NCBI RefSeq assembly: GCF_900106045.1
Contig: NZ_LT629802.1
Span: 2,108,001 to 2,172,000, forward strand
Direction of reading: 5' to 3'
DNA: 64,000 bases
Source of the DNA: Pseudomonas mucidolens
GTDB lineage: Bacteria > Pseudomonadota > Gammaproteobacteria > Pseudomonadales > Pseudomonadaceae
The position numbers were made by a program, and so were the translations under genes. The notes under the pieces are model-generated. The model did not search any database, had not been told where the DNA came from, and was given only the letters and a program-made list of their open reading frames with translations. Positions 19,413 to 28,256 of this stretch are shown here, one piece after another; the stretch's first letter is position 1, and each line of letters opens with the position of its first letter.

Positions 19413-20443
19413 GACGAAACCTGATCGGCAGATGAAGTGGAAGTACGCGAGGAGGGCAGGCCATCAACGATGACCACCGGCGCGGGCGCGACGGGATCGT
19501 TACGCAGCACCTTTTCAATAAAGAACCGTGGGCGCGCGCGCACATCGCTGTACGTGCGCCCCAGGTATTCGCCCAACAGCCCCATGCCGATGAATTGACC
19601 ACCGGTGAACACAAACAGCACGGCGAACAGCACAAACAGACCGTCACCGGCCCAGTCGGCGCCGAAGGCCAGGCGCAGGATAATCAGTGACAAAGCGAAG
19701 AGCATGCCCAGCGCGGCAAGGCTGAAGCCGACAATGCTCAACAATCGCAACGGTGTGGTGGTCATGCAGGTGAGCAGGTCGAACATCAGGCTGATCAGGC
19801 GCATGGCACTGTATTTAGACTCGCCGTGCTCCCGTTCAGCATGATGCACGGGAATTTCCGTGGTGTGGCGGGCGAAGCCGTTGGCGAGGATCGGAATAAA
19901 GGTACTGCGTTCACGACAGGCCAGCATCGCGTCGACGATGGTGCGCCGGTACGCGCGCAGCATGCAGCCGTAGTCACTCATCGCCACGCCCGTGGAACGC
20001 TGGACTGCCAGATTGATCAAGCGCGACGGCCAGCGGCGAAAGGCTGAGTCCTGGCGGTTGTTGCGCACCGTGGCGACCACGTCGTAGCCCAGGGCAGCTT
20101 GTTCCACCAGGCGCGGGATCTCTTCAGGTGGGTTTTGCAGGTCGGCGTCAAGCGTAATCACCACATCGCCCCGGCATTGCTCGAAACCGGCCATGATTGC
20201 CGCATGTTGCCCGTAATTGCGGTTGAGGATCACCGCCACCACATGGCTCCCGGACACCAGCGCAGCGTCTTCCAGCAATTGCGCCGAGCCGTCGCGGCTG
20301 CCGTCATCCACCAGGATGATTTCGTATTCATACGCCAACTGCTTGCACGCCGCCCTAGTGCGACGCAACAGTTCGGGCAGGCTATGTTCTTCGTTGTAGA
20401 CCGGGATAACGATCGACACACAATGAATAGGGTAGGGTTTCAA
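19409..20443 (-). CDS. arnC: Undecaprenyl-phosphate 4-deoxy-4-formamido-L-arabinose transferase ArnC
   Basis: The 344-residue GT2 glycosyltransferase attaches Ara4FN to undecaprenyl phosphate. The N-terminal part carries [20 protein letters not shown] and [11 protein letters not shown] (DXD-type). The C-terminal part has two membrane helices ([37 protein letters not shown]). TTG 20443 is chosen as the start: GAGG lies 9 nt upstream and the protein begins [11 protein letters not shown] as in relatives; the frame is open to 20545. It is the first gene of this arn operon, where arnB would normally be expected. Confidence 0.93.
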   Translation of the reverse strand: MKPYPIHCVSIVIPVYNEEHSLPELLRRTRAACKQLAYEYEIILVDDGSRDGSAQLLEDAALVSGSHVVAVILNRNYGQHAAIMAGFEQCRGDVVITLDADLQNPPEEIPRLVEQAALGYDVVATVRNNRQDSAFRRWPSRLINLAVQRSTGVAMSDYGCMLRAYRRTIVDAMLACRERSTFIPILANGFARHTTEIPVHHAEREHGESKYSAMRLISLMFDLLTCMTTTPLRLLSIVGFSLAALGMLFALSLIILRLAFGADWAGDGLFVLFAVLFVFTGGQFIGMGLLGEYLGRTYSDVRARPRFFIEKVLRNDPVAPAPVVIVDGLPSSRTSTSSADQVSS

Positions 20444-21021
20444 AGATTCATGCCTCGGGTTAGAGCAACTTGGCGCGTGGAAACGACAACCGTCAATGAT
20501 TGAAAGTGCGAGCGCCCGAATAAAAAACAACCGCTGTGTCGCCATTTCTCGACAGCCTCGATGACTGGCGAGCGAGCCGGACGTCGGGGTCTTGAGTAAA
20601 CGTTGGAGTGGTCAAAGGTAAAGTATAATCAAAGGGTTAGTCTGCCAATCGTGATGTATGTTCAAGCCGTACGTTGAAGATTAAGCGCAAAAATGTCGAA
20701 CGAATATGAAAGGCCGATGAAAAACCCGTTTATTTGGCGGGCAGACAGCAAGTGTTCAGATAAGCACTAGGGAGGAGAACCGCTTCTTTATGTAGCCTTC
20801 ATCCGTAAGTCATTTATCGCAACAATTAGACGTATCGCGACCGAGTACGCCGCTACGCATCCGGGCGACAACGGATCTATCGAAACCGTGCAGGACACCC
20901 TGGAACGGCCATGGTTTGGTACGAACGCCCGACCTGCGCTAGACTCGGGACTCATTAAATAACAAATACCCAAGCTAAACAGAGGCTTAGTCCAGATATT
21001 TAATCCGAAGGCTGATCTATT
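20444..21021. other. Gene-free stretch between arnC and the recombinase gene
   Basis: 578 bp with no coding region I can support and no trace of arnB. On the minus strand TTGGCA and TATACT (plus positions about 20624-20652) could form an arn promoter; I see no clear PmrA or PhoP box. On the plus strand TTGGAG-N15-TATAAT (20603-20629) could be a promoter for an unseen RNA. An inverted CCCG/CGGG pair lies near 20726-20742. Confidence 0.5.
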
Positions 21022-21936
21022 TTGACCGAGATTTCCCGTAATCCCCTGACGCTCTATCTTTCGCGCCTTGCGCCTTCCAGCCAATTGACCATGCGCTACG
21101 TGCTGCAAGACGCCGCCGACCGCCTGGGTTACGAAGAAATAAACCTGGAAGACATCGACTGGCACCTGCTGCAGCCAGAACACGTGATGGCGTTGGTGGC
21201 GGTCTTGCGCGAAGACGGTTATGCGCCGAACACTTCATCACTCTACGTCAACGCTGTGCGCGGGGTGATGAACGAAGCCTGGCGCATGAGTTTGATCAGC
21301 CAGGACCATCTGTTGAAGATGCGTTCGGTCAAGGCCACGCCGGGCACGCGCTTGAGCCAAGGTCGCAACCTGCGGCGCAGTCTGATTCGGGAATTGATGG
21401 AAGTCTGCACCGCCGACCCGCGTCCTCAAGGGCTGCGTGATGCAGCGGTGATTGGCATTCTGTATGGCTCGGGGATGCGTAAATCGGAGTCGGTCAACCT
21501 CGAACTGGCCCAGGTCAACTTCCAGGAGCGCAGCCTGAATGTCATCGGCAAGGGCAACAAGCAACTGATCAAGTACGCTCCAGCCTGGGCCTTTGCCAAG
21601 TTAGAGGCGTGGCTGGCGTTTCGCCGCGAACAGTTGAAAGAGGGCGAGGTGGACGACAGCTTCCTGTTCAACCGCATTCGTCGGGGCAGCCACATCACCC
21701 GCGAGCGCATCACCAAGCACGCGATCTACTACATCGCGCGTCAGCGTGGCGCGCAGGTAGGCGTGAAGATCATGCCGCATGATTTCCGCCGCTCGTTTAT
21801 TACCCGAGTAATCGAGGAACATGATTTGTCGATTGCGCAGAAGCTGGCGCATCACACCAATATCCAGACCACGGCCAGTTATGACGTGCGCGATGACAAT
21901 GAGCGGCGACGGGCAGTGGATCGGTTTGATCTTTGA
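21022..21936 (+). CDS. Tyrosine recombinase / site-specific integrase
   Basis: The 304-residue protein has an N-terminal SAM-like core-binding domain (residues about 5-105) and a catalytic domain holding the full set of residues: Arg153 (GSGMRKSE), Lys180 (IGKGNK), His253 and Arg256 (PHDFRRSF), His277 (KLAHH) and Tyr287 (TASYD). It should therefore be active. It stands alone, with no excisionase, phage or conjugation genes nearby, and is followed within 20 bp by an inverted-repeat-bounded element. Its target site is unknown. Confidence 0.88.
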   Translation: MTEISRNPLTLYLSRLAPSSQLTMRYVLQDAADRLGYEEINLEDIDWHLLQPEHVMALVAVLREDGYAPNTSSLYVNAVRGVMNEAWRMSLISQDHLLKMRSVKATPGTRLSQGRNLRRSLIRELMEVCTADPRPQGLRDAAVIGILYGSGMRKSESVNLELAQVNFQERSLNVIGKGNKQLIKYAPAWAFAKLEAWLAFRREQLKEGEVDDSFLFNRIRRGSHITRERITKHAIYYIARQRGAQVGVKIMPHDFRRSFITRVIEEHDLSIAQKLAHHTNIQTTASYDVRDDNERRRAVDRFDL

Positions 21937-21951
21937 CGCACAGGATCGGCG

Positions 21952-22255
21952 TGGATCCCGCCCTCACCCCAGCCCTCTCCCGGAGGGAGAGGGGGCCGAT
22001 TGGGGGATATTGGCGAGTGACATCGACCTGGCCCTGCAGCCGGGAATCCAAAATGGGCACAGCGTCCCAGGTCGTTGACTTTCTCGGCATACTTCGCGCG
22101 GTTCGCAACGATTGGGGGATATTGGCGAGTTACAGCGACTTGGACCTCGCTTGAAATCCATAATCGACGCGGTGCTACAAGTCGCTGATTTTCTGCGCAC
22201 ACTTCGCTCAGTTCCCTCTCCCTCTGGGAGAGGGCTAGGGTGAGGGGCGGATCCA
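21952..22255. mobile_element. 304-bp MITE-like element with terminal inverted repeats and two internal units
   Basis: The left end (from TGGATCCCGCCCTCACCC, then AGCCCTCTCCC and GGGAGAGGG) and the right end are inverted copies over about 40 bp with few mismatches. Each end is itself a hairpin (CTCTCCC/GGGAGAG). Inside are two diverged direct repeats of 112 and 105 bp (21998-22109, 22110-22214), both starting GATTGGGGGATATTGGCGAG. It codes for nothing. It lies between the recombinase stop and the SDR stop. Confidence 0.65.
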
Positions 22256-22259
22256 ACCC

Positions 22260-23117
22260 TTAAAGAATCGGCTTGCCGCCGGTCACCGAATACCGCGCAC
22301 CCGAGATGTAGCTGCCCTCATCCGAAGCCAGCAACACATAAATCGGCGCCACCTCCACCGGTTGTCCCGGACGGCCCAGCGGCGTCTGACTGCCGAAGTT
22401 CTGCACCTCTTCATCCGGCATGGTCGAAACGATCAACGGAGTCCAGATCGGTCCCGGCGCCACGCTGTTGACCCGGATCCCCTTGCTGCCGAGCATCTGC
22501 GCCAGCCCGCCGGTGAAGTTGGCGATGGCGCCCTTGGTGGTCGCGTAGGCCAACAGCGTTGGCTTGGGCATGTCCGAATTCACCGAACTGGTGTTGATGA
22601 TCGATCCTCCGGCTTTCATATGCGGCAGCGCGGCCTTGCAAATGCGAAACATCGCGGTGATGTTGATATCGAAGGTCTTGACCCATTCCTCGTCGGAAAT
22701 TTCCTCGAAGGTTTCGTGACTCATCTGAAAGGCCGCGTTGTTCACCAGCACGTCGATACGCCCAAACTGCTCCACGGTCTTGTCGACAAGCGCCTGGCAC
22801 GTGGCCTTTTCAGCGATATCCCCCGGCAGCAGCAAGCACTGGCGGCCGGCTTCTTCCACCCAGCGAGCGGTCTCGCGCGCGTCGTCGTGTTCATCCAGGT
22901 AGGCGATGGCCACATCGGCGCCTTCGCGGGCAAAGGCAATAGCCACCGCACGCCCGATGCCGCTGTCGGCGCCGGTAATCAGCGCAATCTTGTTTGCCAG
23001 CCGTCCAGACCCGCGATAACTCTGTTCGCCGCAGTCCGGGTAGGGCTCCATCTTCCTTTGCGAACCGGGAACGGTCTGGGCCTGGGCGGGGAAGGGCGGG
23101 CGTGGGTAGTCAGTCAT
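22260..23117 (-). CDS. SDR family oxidoreductase
   Basis: The 285-residue protein has an N-terminal extension of about 40 residues (PYPDCGEQSYRGSGRL) typical of the YghA/YhxC-like general-stress subgroup. The NAD(P)-binding motif TGADSGIGRAVA follows, then NNAA, the catalytic Ser in NTSSVNS and YATTK. It ends SGARYSVTGGKPIL. GGAG lies 7 nt before the ATG. The substrate is unknown; relatives reduce aldehydes or act as glucose dehydrogenase-like enzymes. Confidence 0.87.
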   Translation of the reverse strand: MTDYPRPPFPAQAQTVPGSQRKMEPYPDCGEQSYRGSGRLANKIALITGADSGIGRAVAIAFAREGADVAIAYLDEHDDARETARWVEEAGRQCLLLPGDIAEKATCQALVDKTVEQFGRIDVLVNNAAFQMSHETFEEISDEEWVKTFDINITAMFRICKAALPHMKAGGSIINTSSVNSDMPKPTLLAYATTKGAIANFTGGLAQMLGSKGIRVNSVAPGPIWTPLIVSTMPDEEVQNFGSQTPLGRPGQPVEVAPIYVLLASDEGSYISGARYSVTGGKPIL

Positions 23118-23266
23118 CTGAAGTCTCCATCGATCACAGTGGGTTTAGGAATTAGTAATTTTCCCGGCAGCGATAGTTGGAAAGGATTGCCCTTCACTCC
23201 GACGAATGGTGTTCCGGGTGTTTTGCGCTCCCTTCATCAAAAAAAAGATTGAGTATTCACACAAAA

Positions 23267-23282
23267 TGTTATTTAAATAACA
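23267..23282. promoter_or_regulatory. DeoR operator upstream of deoK
   Basis: TGTTA-TTTAAA-TAACA is a perfect inverted repeat, equal in arms and spacing to the one at 27435-27450 between deoR and deoC. It overlaps a possible -10 element placed 16-17 bp after TTGAGT (23249-23254), as expected for a repressor site. Confidence 0.75.
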
Positions 23283-23334
23283 AAACAATAGCGTCACGAG
23301 CCGTCCGGCCGTGCCTGCAACAAGGTGGATAGCA

Positions 23335-24255
23335 ATGAGCAAGATCGCAGTCATCGGCAGCAATATGGTGGACCTGATCACCTACATCGAGCGCATGCCG
23401 GCCCAGGGTGAAACCCTTGAAGCGCCGGGCTTTGCCCTTGGTTGTGGCGGCAAGGGCGCCAATCAGGCGGTGGCTGCGGCCAAGCTGGGCGGCGACGTGC
23501 TGATGCTGAGCAAAGTCGGTGACGACATGTTCGCCGACAACACCCTGGCCAATTTCCAGCGCTTCGGCATCGACACCCGCTATGTGCAGCGGGTGCCCGG
23601 CGTTTCCAGTGGTGTGGCGCCGATTTTCGTCCAGGCGGACTCCCACAACAGCATTCTGATTGTCAAAGGCGCCAACGCGCATTTGCTGCCGGTCGATATC
23701 GACGCCGCAACCGCCGATCTGCGCGATTGTTCGCTGATCGTGCTGCAACTTGAGATCAACCTGGCCACGGTCTATTACGCCATCGAGTTTGGCCGCAAGC
23801 ATGGCATCCCGGTATTGCTCAATCCCGCCCCGGCCCTGTCCGGCCTGAGTGCTGAGCACTTGGCGCAGCTGGATTTCCTGGTCCCCAACGAATCGGAGCT
23901 GGCCCTGATCACCGGGCAGGTCGTCGACTCGGTGCAAGCGGCCCGCGCGGCCGCACGCACGCTGGTGGCCAGCGGGATTCGCCACGTCATCGTCACCCTC
24001 GGCCAGGCCGGCGCGCTGTACGTGGGCGAGGAGGGCGAGTTCCAGGTCGACGGCCTGTGCGTAGAGGCCCGGGATACCACTGGCGCCGGGGATGCGTTTA
24101 TCGGTTGCTTTGTCCGGCACTGGAGCCGTGACGGCGACATTCGCCAAGCCATGCAACAAGCCGTGGCCTATTCCGCGCACTCGGTCACGGGCCTCGGCAC
24201 ACAGACGTCTTACCCCGACCTCGAAACCTTCGCGCGTTTCCAGCAACAGTCGTAA
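23335..24255 (+). CDS. deoK: Deoxyribokinase (PfkB family)
   Basis: The 306-residue PfkB-family sugar kinase carries the substrate motif GCGGKGANQAVAAAKLGG near residue 40 and the catalytic DTTGAGDAFIGCFVRHW near the C-terminus. It phosphorylates 2-deoxyribose to the 5-phosphate, the DeoC substrate. The specificity is inferred from the neighbours: a DeoP-like permease, a DeoR regulator and deoxyribose-phosphate aldolase. On its own it could be read as ribokinase. AAGGTGG precedes the ATG. The gene starts a three-gene transcript controlled by the operator 53 bp upstream. Confidence 0.88.
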   Translation: MSKIAVIGSNMVDLITYIERMPAQGETLEAPGFALGCGGKGANQAVAAAKLGGDVLMLSKVGDDMFADNTLANFQRFGIDTRYVQRVPGVSSGVAPIFVQADSHNSILIVKGANAHLLPVDIDAATADLRDCSLIVLQLEINLATVYYAIEFGRKHGIPVLLNPAPALSGLSAEHLAQLDFLVPNESELALITGQVVDSVQAARAAARTLVASGIRHVIVTLGQAGALYVGEEGEFQVDGLCVEARDTTGAGDAFIGCFVRHWSRDGDIRQAMQQAVAYSAHSVTGLGTQTSYPDLETFARFQQQS

Positions 24256-24282
24256 CACCCCAACCCAGCCCGGAGAACAATA

Positions 24283-25611
24283 ATGAACAAACCTGCGCTG
24301 CAACAAACACCCGATGGCTTCTACCTGAATCGCACGCCCTGGTTCGCCTTTATCCTGCTGTGCAGCATTTTTGCGCTGTGGGCCGCGGCGGCGAGCATGA
24401 ATGACGTGTTAATCGCGCATTTCAAGAAAGCGTTCATGCTCAGCGATTTCCAGACGGCATTCGTGCAGTCAGCGTTTTACCTGGGCTACTTTTTCGTGGC
24501 GATTCCGGCGGCGATGGTGGTGCGACGGTTCAGCTATAAAAGCACCATCCTGATTGGTCTGTTGCTGTACATGCTGGGTTGCCTGCTGTTTTTTCCGGCG
24601 GCTTCCACGGCCAAGTACGGCATGTTTCTATTGGCGCTTTTTGTGATCGCCGCGGGCCTGTCGTTCCTGGAAACCGCCTGTAATACCTACTCGACGCTGA
24701 TGGGCCCACGGGAAACCGGGACCCGGCGTCTGAATATCTCCCAGACCTTCCACCCGTTCGGGGCGATGACCGGGGTGTATGTCGGCAGCTTCGTGATGTT
24801 CAAGGAGACCGACGCTACCACCGAACAACTGGCCCAAATGAGCGCGTCAGAAGCGGCCGTGCAACAACTGCAAATGATCCAGTCGACGTTATTGCCCTAT
24901 AAATGGATGATCGCGGTGCTGATATTGATGTTCATCCTGGTCGCCATCACGCGCTTCCCGGCCTGCAAGGGCAACCAGAAAGTCGACCACAAGCGCGGCA
25001 GCCTGGGTCAAAGCCTCGGCCGGTTGTGGCGTAACCCGCGTTTCACCTTTGGCGTACTGGCGCAGTTTCTCTACGTCGGCGCCCAGGTCGGCGTGTGGAG
25101 TTTCACCATACGCCTGGCGATGCAAATGGGCGGCATGAATGAGCGCAGTGCTTCCTGGTTCCTGTTGACCACCTTCGCCGCCTACTTTGTCGGCAAGTTG
25201 ATCGCCAATCTGCTGATGCGTCGGCTGCACCCGGCCAGGGTCCTGGCGATTTACGGGGTGCTGTGCATCGTGTTGCTGGCCTACACCATCCTGGTGCCGA
25301 ATATCTCGGCGGTGTACGCGGCGGTCGGAGTGAGCATTTTCCTCGGGCCGTGCTGGCCAACCATCTACGGCCTGACGATCGACGGCTTGGGTGAGGACAC
25401 CGGCGTGGGCGGCTCACTGTTGGTGATGAGCATTGTCGGCGGCGGGGTGATTCCGATCTTCCAGGGGCTGCTGTCGGATGCCACGGGCGGCAACATGCAG
25501 TTGGCGTATAGCGTGCCGCTGCTGTGCTTTATCGTGATCGTGATGTATGCCCTCAAATGCCTGCGTCATTCCCACACAATGCCCGCAGGCGCGACGGCGG
25601 TCGCCTCATGA
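24283..25611 (+). CDS. deoP: Deoxyribose permease, FucP-type MFS transporter
   Basis: The 442-residue inner-membrane sugar:proton symporter has about twelve helices. Family signatures include FLETACNTYSTLMGPRETG with the downstream RRLNISQTFHPFGAMTG, as in FucP/GluP/DeoP. It probably imports 2-deoxy-D-ribose, based on deoK upstream. The stop overlaps the next start as ATGA. Confidence 0.85.
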   Translation: MNKPALQQTPDGFYLNRTPWFAFILLCSIFALWAAAASMNDVLIAHFKKAFMLSDFQTAFVQSAFYLGYFFVAIPAAMVVRRFSYKSTILIGLLLYMLGCLLFFPAASTAKYGMFLLALFVIAAGLSFLETACNTYSTLMGPRETGTRRLNISQTFHPFGAMTGVYVGSFVMFKETDATTEQLAQMSASEAAVQQLQMIQSTLLPYKWMIAVLILMFILVAITRFPACKGNQKVDHKRGSLGQSLGRLWRNPRFTFGVLAQFLYVGAQVGVWSFTIRLAMQMGGMNERSASWFLLTTFAAYFVGKLIANLLMRRLHPARVLAIYGVLCIVLLAYTILVPNISAVYAAVGVSIFLGPCWPTIYGLTIDGLGEDTGVGGSLLVMSIVGGGVIPIFQGLLSDATGGNMQLAYSVPLLCFIVIVMYALKCLRHSHTMPAGATAVAS

Positions 25612-26654
25612 ATACGCGTATCCCGCTGTATCGAGCGCTGTTTGGCGAACAGCAAAAGCTACTGTTGCAGTCGGCGGACTTCAAGGTCAGCGCCTGGACC
25701 TATCCGTCCGGCGTATTGGCCCTGAGCTTGGAAAACAGCCGGGGCCGGCTGGTGGTGTTGCCATATCAGGGGCAGATGATCTGGTCGGCGGTATTCGACG
25801 GTTGCGACTTGACCATGAGCAACCTGTTCGACCAGCCCAGGCCGAGCCCAACGGTGATCGGCACCTACGGCTGCTTCATGTTCCACAGCGGCCTGCTGCG
25901 TAACGGCTGCCCGGCGCCCGCGGATGATCACGCCTTGCACGGAGAGATGCCGTGCGCGGCAATGGACAGCGCCTGGCTGGAGGTCGGTGCAGGTTTCCTG
26001 CGCCTGGGCGGCGAATATGAATATGCCCAGGGTTTCGGCGATCGTTATCGGGCGCAACCCAGCGTGACGCTGCGCACGGGTTGCGCGCTGTTCGATATCG
26101 GCATGAACGTGACCAATCTCGCCGGCAAGCCCATGGACCTGATGTACATGGCCCACATGAATTACGCATACGTCGAGGGCGGCCGTTTCGTCGAACCGTT
26201 TGGCATGCAGCGTCTGCGCTTGCGCAGCAGTGTGCCGGACCATGTCAAGCCGACCCCGGCGTGGAGCGCCTATATGGCGCAACTGGCCGAGCACCCGGCG
26301 CAGTTGGCGAGGCTCGAACAGCCGGCGCTGTATGACCCGGAGATTGTGTTTTTCTTCGACGAGGTGGGCACGGACGCCGAGGGCCAGGCCCATTTTCTGC
26401 TGGATCACCCCGACGGGACCGCGTTCTATACGCGCTATCGGCCCGAACAGTTCGAGCATGCGGCACGCTGGATCCTGCATAACCCCGATCAACAGGTGGC
26501 GGCGTTTGTCTTGCCGGCCACCTGTGAGCCGGAGGGTTACAACGCCGAGAAGGCCAAGGGCAATCTGCGCTCGCTGGCGGCCGGAGCCAGCACCGCGTTC
26601 AGCGTGACCACTGGCTACCTGAGTGTCCCGGAGCGCCTGGCATTAGCGGGCTAA
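25608..26654 (+). CDS. deoM: DUF4432 family aldose epimerase-like protein (DeoM type)
   Basis: The 348-residue protein of the galactose-mutarotase superfold belongs to the DUF4432 group. Visible features are LENSRGRLVVLPYQGQMIWSA, split before FDGCDLTMSNLFDQP, the conserved HSGLLRNGCPAPADDHALHGEMP region with candidate catalytic His, and MYMAHMNYAY. It probably interconverts deoxyribose anomers for DeoK. ATG 25608 is fixed by the 4-bp overlap with deoP; the frame is open upstream inside deoP. It converges with deoR and their ends overlap by 4 bp. Confidence 0.8.
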   Translation: MNTRIPLYRALFGEQQKLLLQSADFKVSAWTYPSGVLALSLENSRGRLVVLPYQGQMIWSAVFDGCDLTMSNLFDQPRPSPTVIGTYGCFMFHSGLLRNGCPAPADDHALHGEMPCAAMDSAWLEVGAGFLRLGGEYEYAQGFGDRYRAQPSVTLRTGCALFDIGMNVTNLAGKPMDLMYMAHMNYAYVEGGRFVEPFGMQRLRLRSSVPDHVKPTPAWSAYMAQLAEHPAQLARLEQPALYDPEIVFFFDEVGTDAEGQAHFLLDHPDGTAFYTRYRPEQFEHAARWILHNPDQQVAAFVLPATCEPEGYNAEKAKGNLRSLAAGASTAFSVTTGYLSVPERLALAG

Positions 26655-27415
26655 ACCAGCAATTGTGCGCCGTTGGCCTTGATCGCGTCCTGGTACAAGC
26701 GCGGGATTTTTTTGTCGCTGACCACGTACTGGAAGTCTTCCAGCGCGGCGAAGTGAGCGGTGCGCACCGTGTCGAACTTGCTGAAATCGGCCAGCAACAC
26801 CCGCTGACGGGCCTGGCGCAGGACCTTTTGCTTGACCTCGACTTCATTGAAGTTGAAGCAGGTCACGCCCAACGCCTGGCTGACCCCGGCGGCGGAGACG
26901 AAGGCCCAGGTCAGCCGCACACTATCGAGGATGGCGCTTTCGGCACCGCTTTCAAACACTTGGTTCTGGCGGTGAAAGGTGCCGCCACACATCACGATGT
27001 GGCAGTTGGGTTTGTTGTACAGCTTGAGCAATACGTTCAGGGAGCTGCACACGGCGGTGAATTCCAGCTCGTCGGGGAGGAAATCAATCACAAACGGCGT
27101 GGTGGTGCCGCAGTCGAAAAAAACCGTGTCACCGGGCTGGATCAGGCGTGCGGCGAGCTTGCCGATGCGGCGTTTCTCTTCGACATGCCGGGTGTCTTGA
27201 TCGGCCACACGATAGTCGCCAGCGTCACTGCCTACGCGCGTGATATAGCCGCCTAAAAGGCGCAGATGCTCACTGAAGTGGTTCAGGTCACGGCGCAAGG
27301 TCATCTCGGAAACATCCAGCAGGGCCGCCATTTCCCGCAGGTGAATGGCGCTCTGGTCCTGCAGGGCTTGCTGGATAAGCTTGAGTCGCTCGGCTTTTTT
27401 ACTGTCCACAGGCAT
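26651..27415 (-). CDS. deoR: DeoR family transcriptional repressor
   Basis: The 254-residue regulator has an N-terminal helix-turn-helix (IHLREMAALLDVSEMTLRRDL) and a C-terminal sugar-phosphate-binding DeoRC domain (VFFDCGTTTPFVIDFL, VMCGGTFHRQNQVFE). It is expected to repress deoK-deoP-deoM and deoC, and perhaps itself. Identical TGTTA-N6-TAACA operators stand in front of both transcripts, and the one at 27435-27450 lies 20 bp from its own ATG. The inducer is probably deoxyribose 5-phosphate or a relative. Confidence 0.88.
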   Translation of the reverse strand: MPVDSKKAERLKLIQQALQDQSAIHLREMAALLDVSEMTLRRDLNHFSEHLRLLGGYITRVGSDAGDYRVADQDTRHVEEKRRIGKLAARLIQPGDTVFFDCGTTTPFVIDFLPDELEFTAVCSSLNVLLKLYNKPNCHIVMCGGTFHRQNQVFESGAESAILDSVRLTWAFVSAAGVSQALGVTCFNFNEVEVKQKVLRQARQRVLLADFSKFDTVRTAHFAALEDFQYVVSDKKIPRLYQDAIKANGAQLLV

Positions 27416-27434
27416 TCCAGGGCTTGATTAATGA

Positions 27435-27450
27435 TGTTATATAAGTAACA
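27435..27450. promoter_or_regulatory. DeoR operator in the deoR-deoC divergent region
   Basis: TGTTA-TATAAG-TAACA (with further A/T on the flanks, ATGTTA...TAACAT) repeats the arms and spacing of the deoK site. Its position between deoR and deoC allows control of both directions. Confidence 0.75.
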
Positions 27451-27537
27451 TTAATTGTGATTATTGTAACGAATCTGTGTGCTCACCCGGTACGGTGACG
27501 CATGATCATTGGCAACATACAGGCAAGGGCACGCTAA

Positions 27538-28221
27538 ATGAAGAACCTTCAACCCACAGCATTGGCCAGCTACATCGATCACACCCTGCTGGCACCGGAT
27601 GCTTCCCGGCAGCAAGTTCGCACGCTGTGTGAAGAAGCCTTGGAACATGGCTTCTATTCGGTGTGCCTGAATTCGGCGCAGGTGCCGTATGCGGCGGCCT
27701 GCCTGACCGACGCTGCAGTAGTGATTTGCGCGGTGGTCGGCTTCCCGCTGGGCGCCGGCTTGAGCGACACCAAGGCTTTTGAAGCCCGGCGCGCCATCGA
27801 AGCTGGGGCACGGGAGATCGACATGGTGCTCAATATCGGCTGGCTGAAAGACGCTCTGCTGGACCTGGTGCGGGACGACATTGCGTTGGTGCAACAGGCC
27901 TGCGGCAGCGTGCCTTTGAAGGTCATCCTGGAAACCTGCCTGCTGACCGATGAACAGAAGATCCAGGCCTGTGAAATCTGCCGTGACCTGGGGGTGGCAT
28001 TCGTCAAAACATCCACCGGATTCAGCCACCGTGGAGCAACGCTCGAGGACGTGGCGCTGATGCGCAAAGTGGTAGGCGAGGGCGTCGGGGTCAAGGCCTC
28101 GGGCGGAGTGCGTGACTACCCAACGGCAGTCGCAATGATTGAAGCCGGCGCCACGCGGCTGGGCAGCAGCTCCGGGATCGCGATTGTGGGAGCTGGGATC
28201 ACTGTTGCCAATGGCTATTAA
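27538..28221 (+). CDS. deoC: Deoxyribose-phosphate aldolase
   Basis: The 227-residue class I aldolase cleaves 2-deoxyribose 5-phosphate to glyceraldehyde 3-phosphate and acetaldehyde. The Schiff-base Lys157 (FVKTSTGF), Lys186 ([10 protein letters not shown]) and the Asp95 of [10 protein letters not shown] are present. It is transcribed away from deoR. AAGGG lies 9 nt before the ATG. It completes the deoxyribose route of the neighbouring genes. Confidence 0.95.
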   Translation: MKNLQPTALASYIDHTLLAPDASRQQVRTLCEEALEHGFYSVCLNSAQVPYAAACLTDAAVVICAVVGFPLGAGLSDTKAFEARRAIEAGAREIDMVLNIGWLKDALLDLVRDDIALVQQACGSVPLKVILETCLLTDEQKIQACEICRDLGVAFVKTSTGFSHRGATLEDVALMRKVVGEGVGVKASGGVRDYPTAVAMIEAGATRLGSSSGIAIVGAGITVANGY

Positions 28222-28256
28222 CCCGCCCCCTTCAGACCATTAATCTTCGCCATAAC

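Noticed and set aside
20788..21183. 131-codon minus-strand frame overlapping the recombinase start
   Set aside because: It overlaps the clear recombinase gene by 160 bp and has no start signal or domain.
23269..24306. 345-codon open frame opposite deoK
   Set aside because: deoK has all kinase motifs and a DeoR operator; the opposite frame reads as low-complexity, without motifs.
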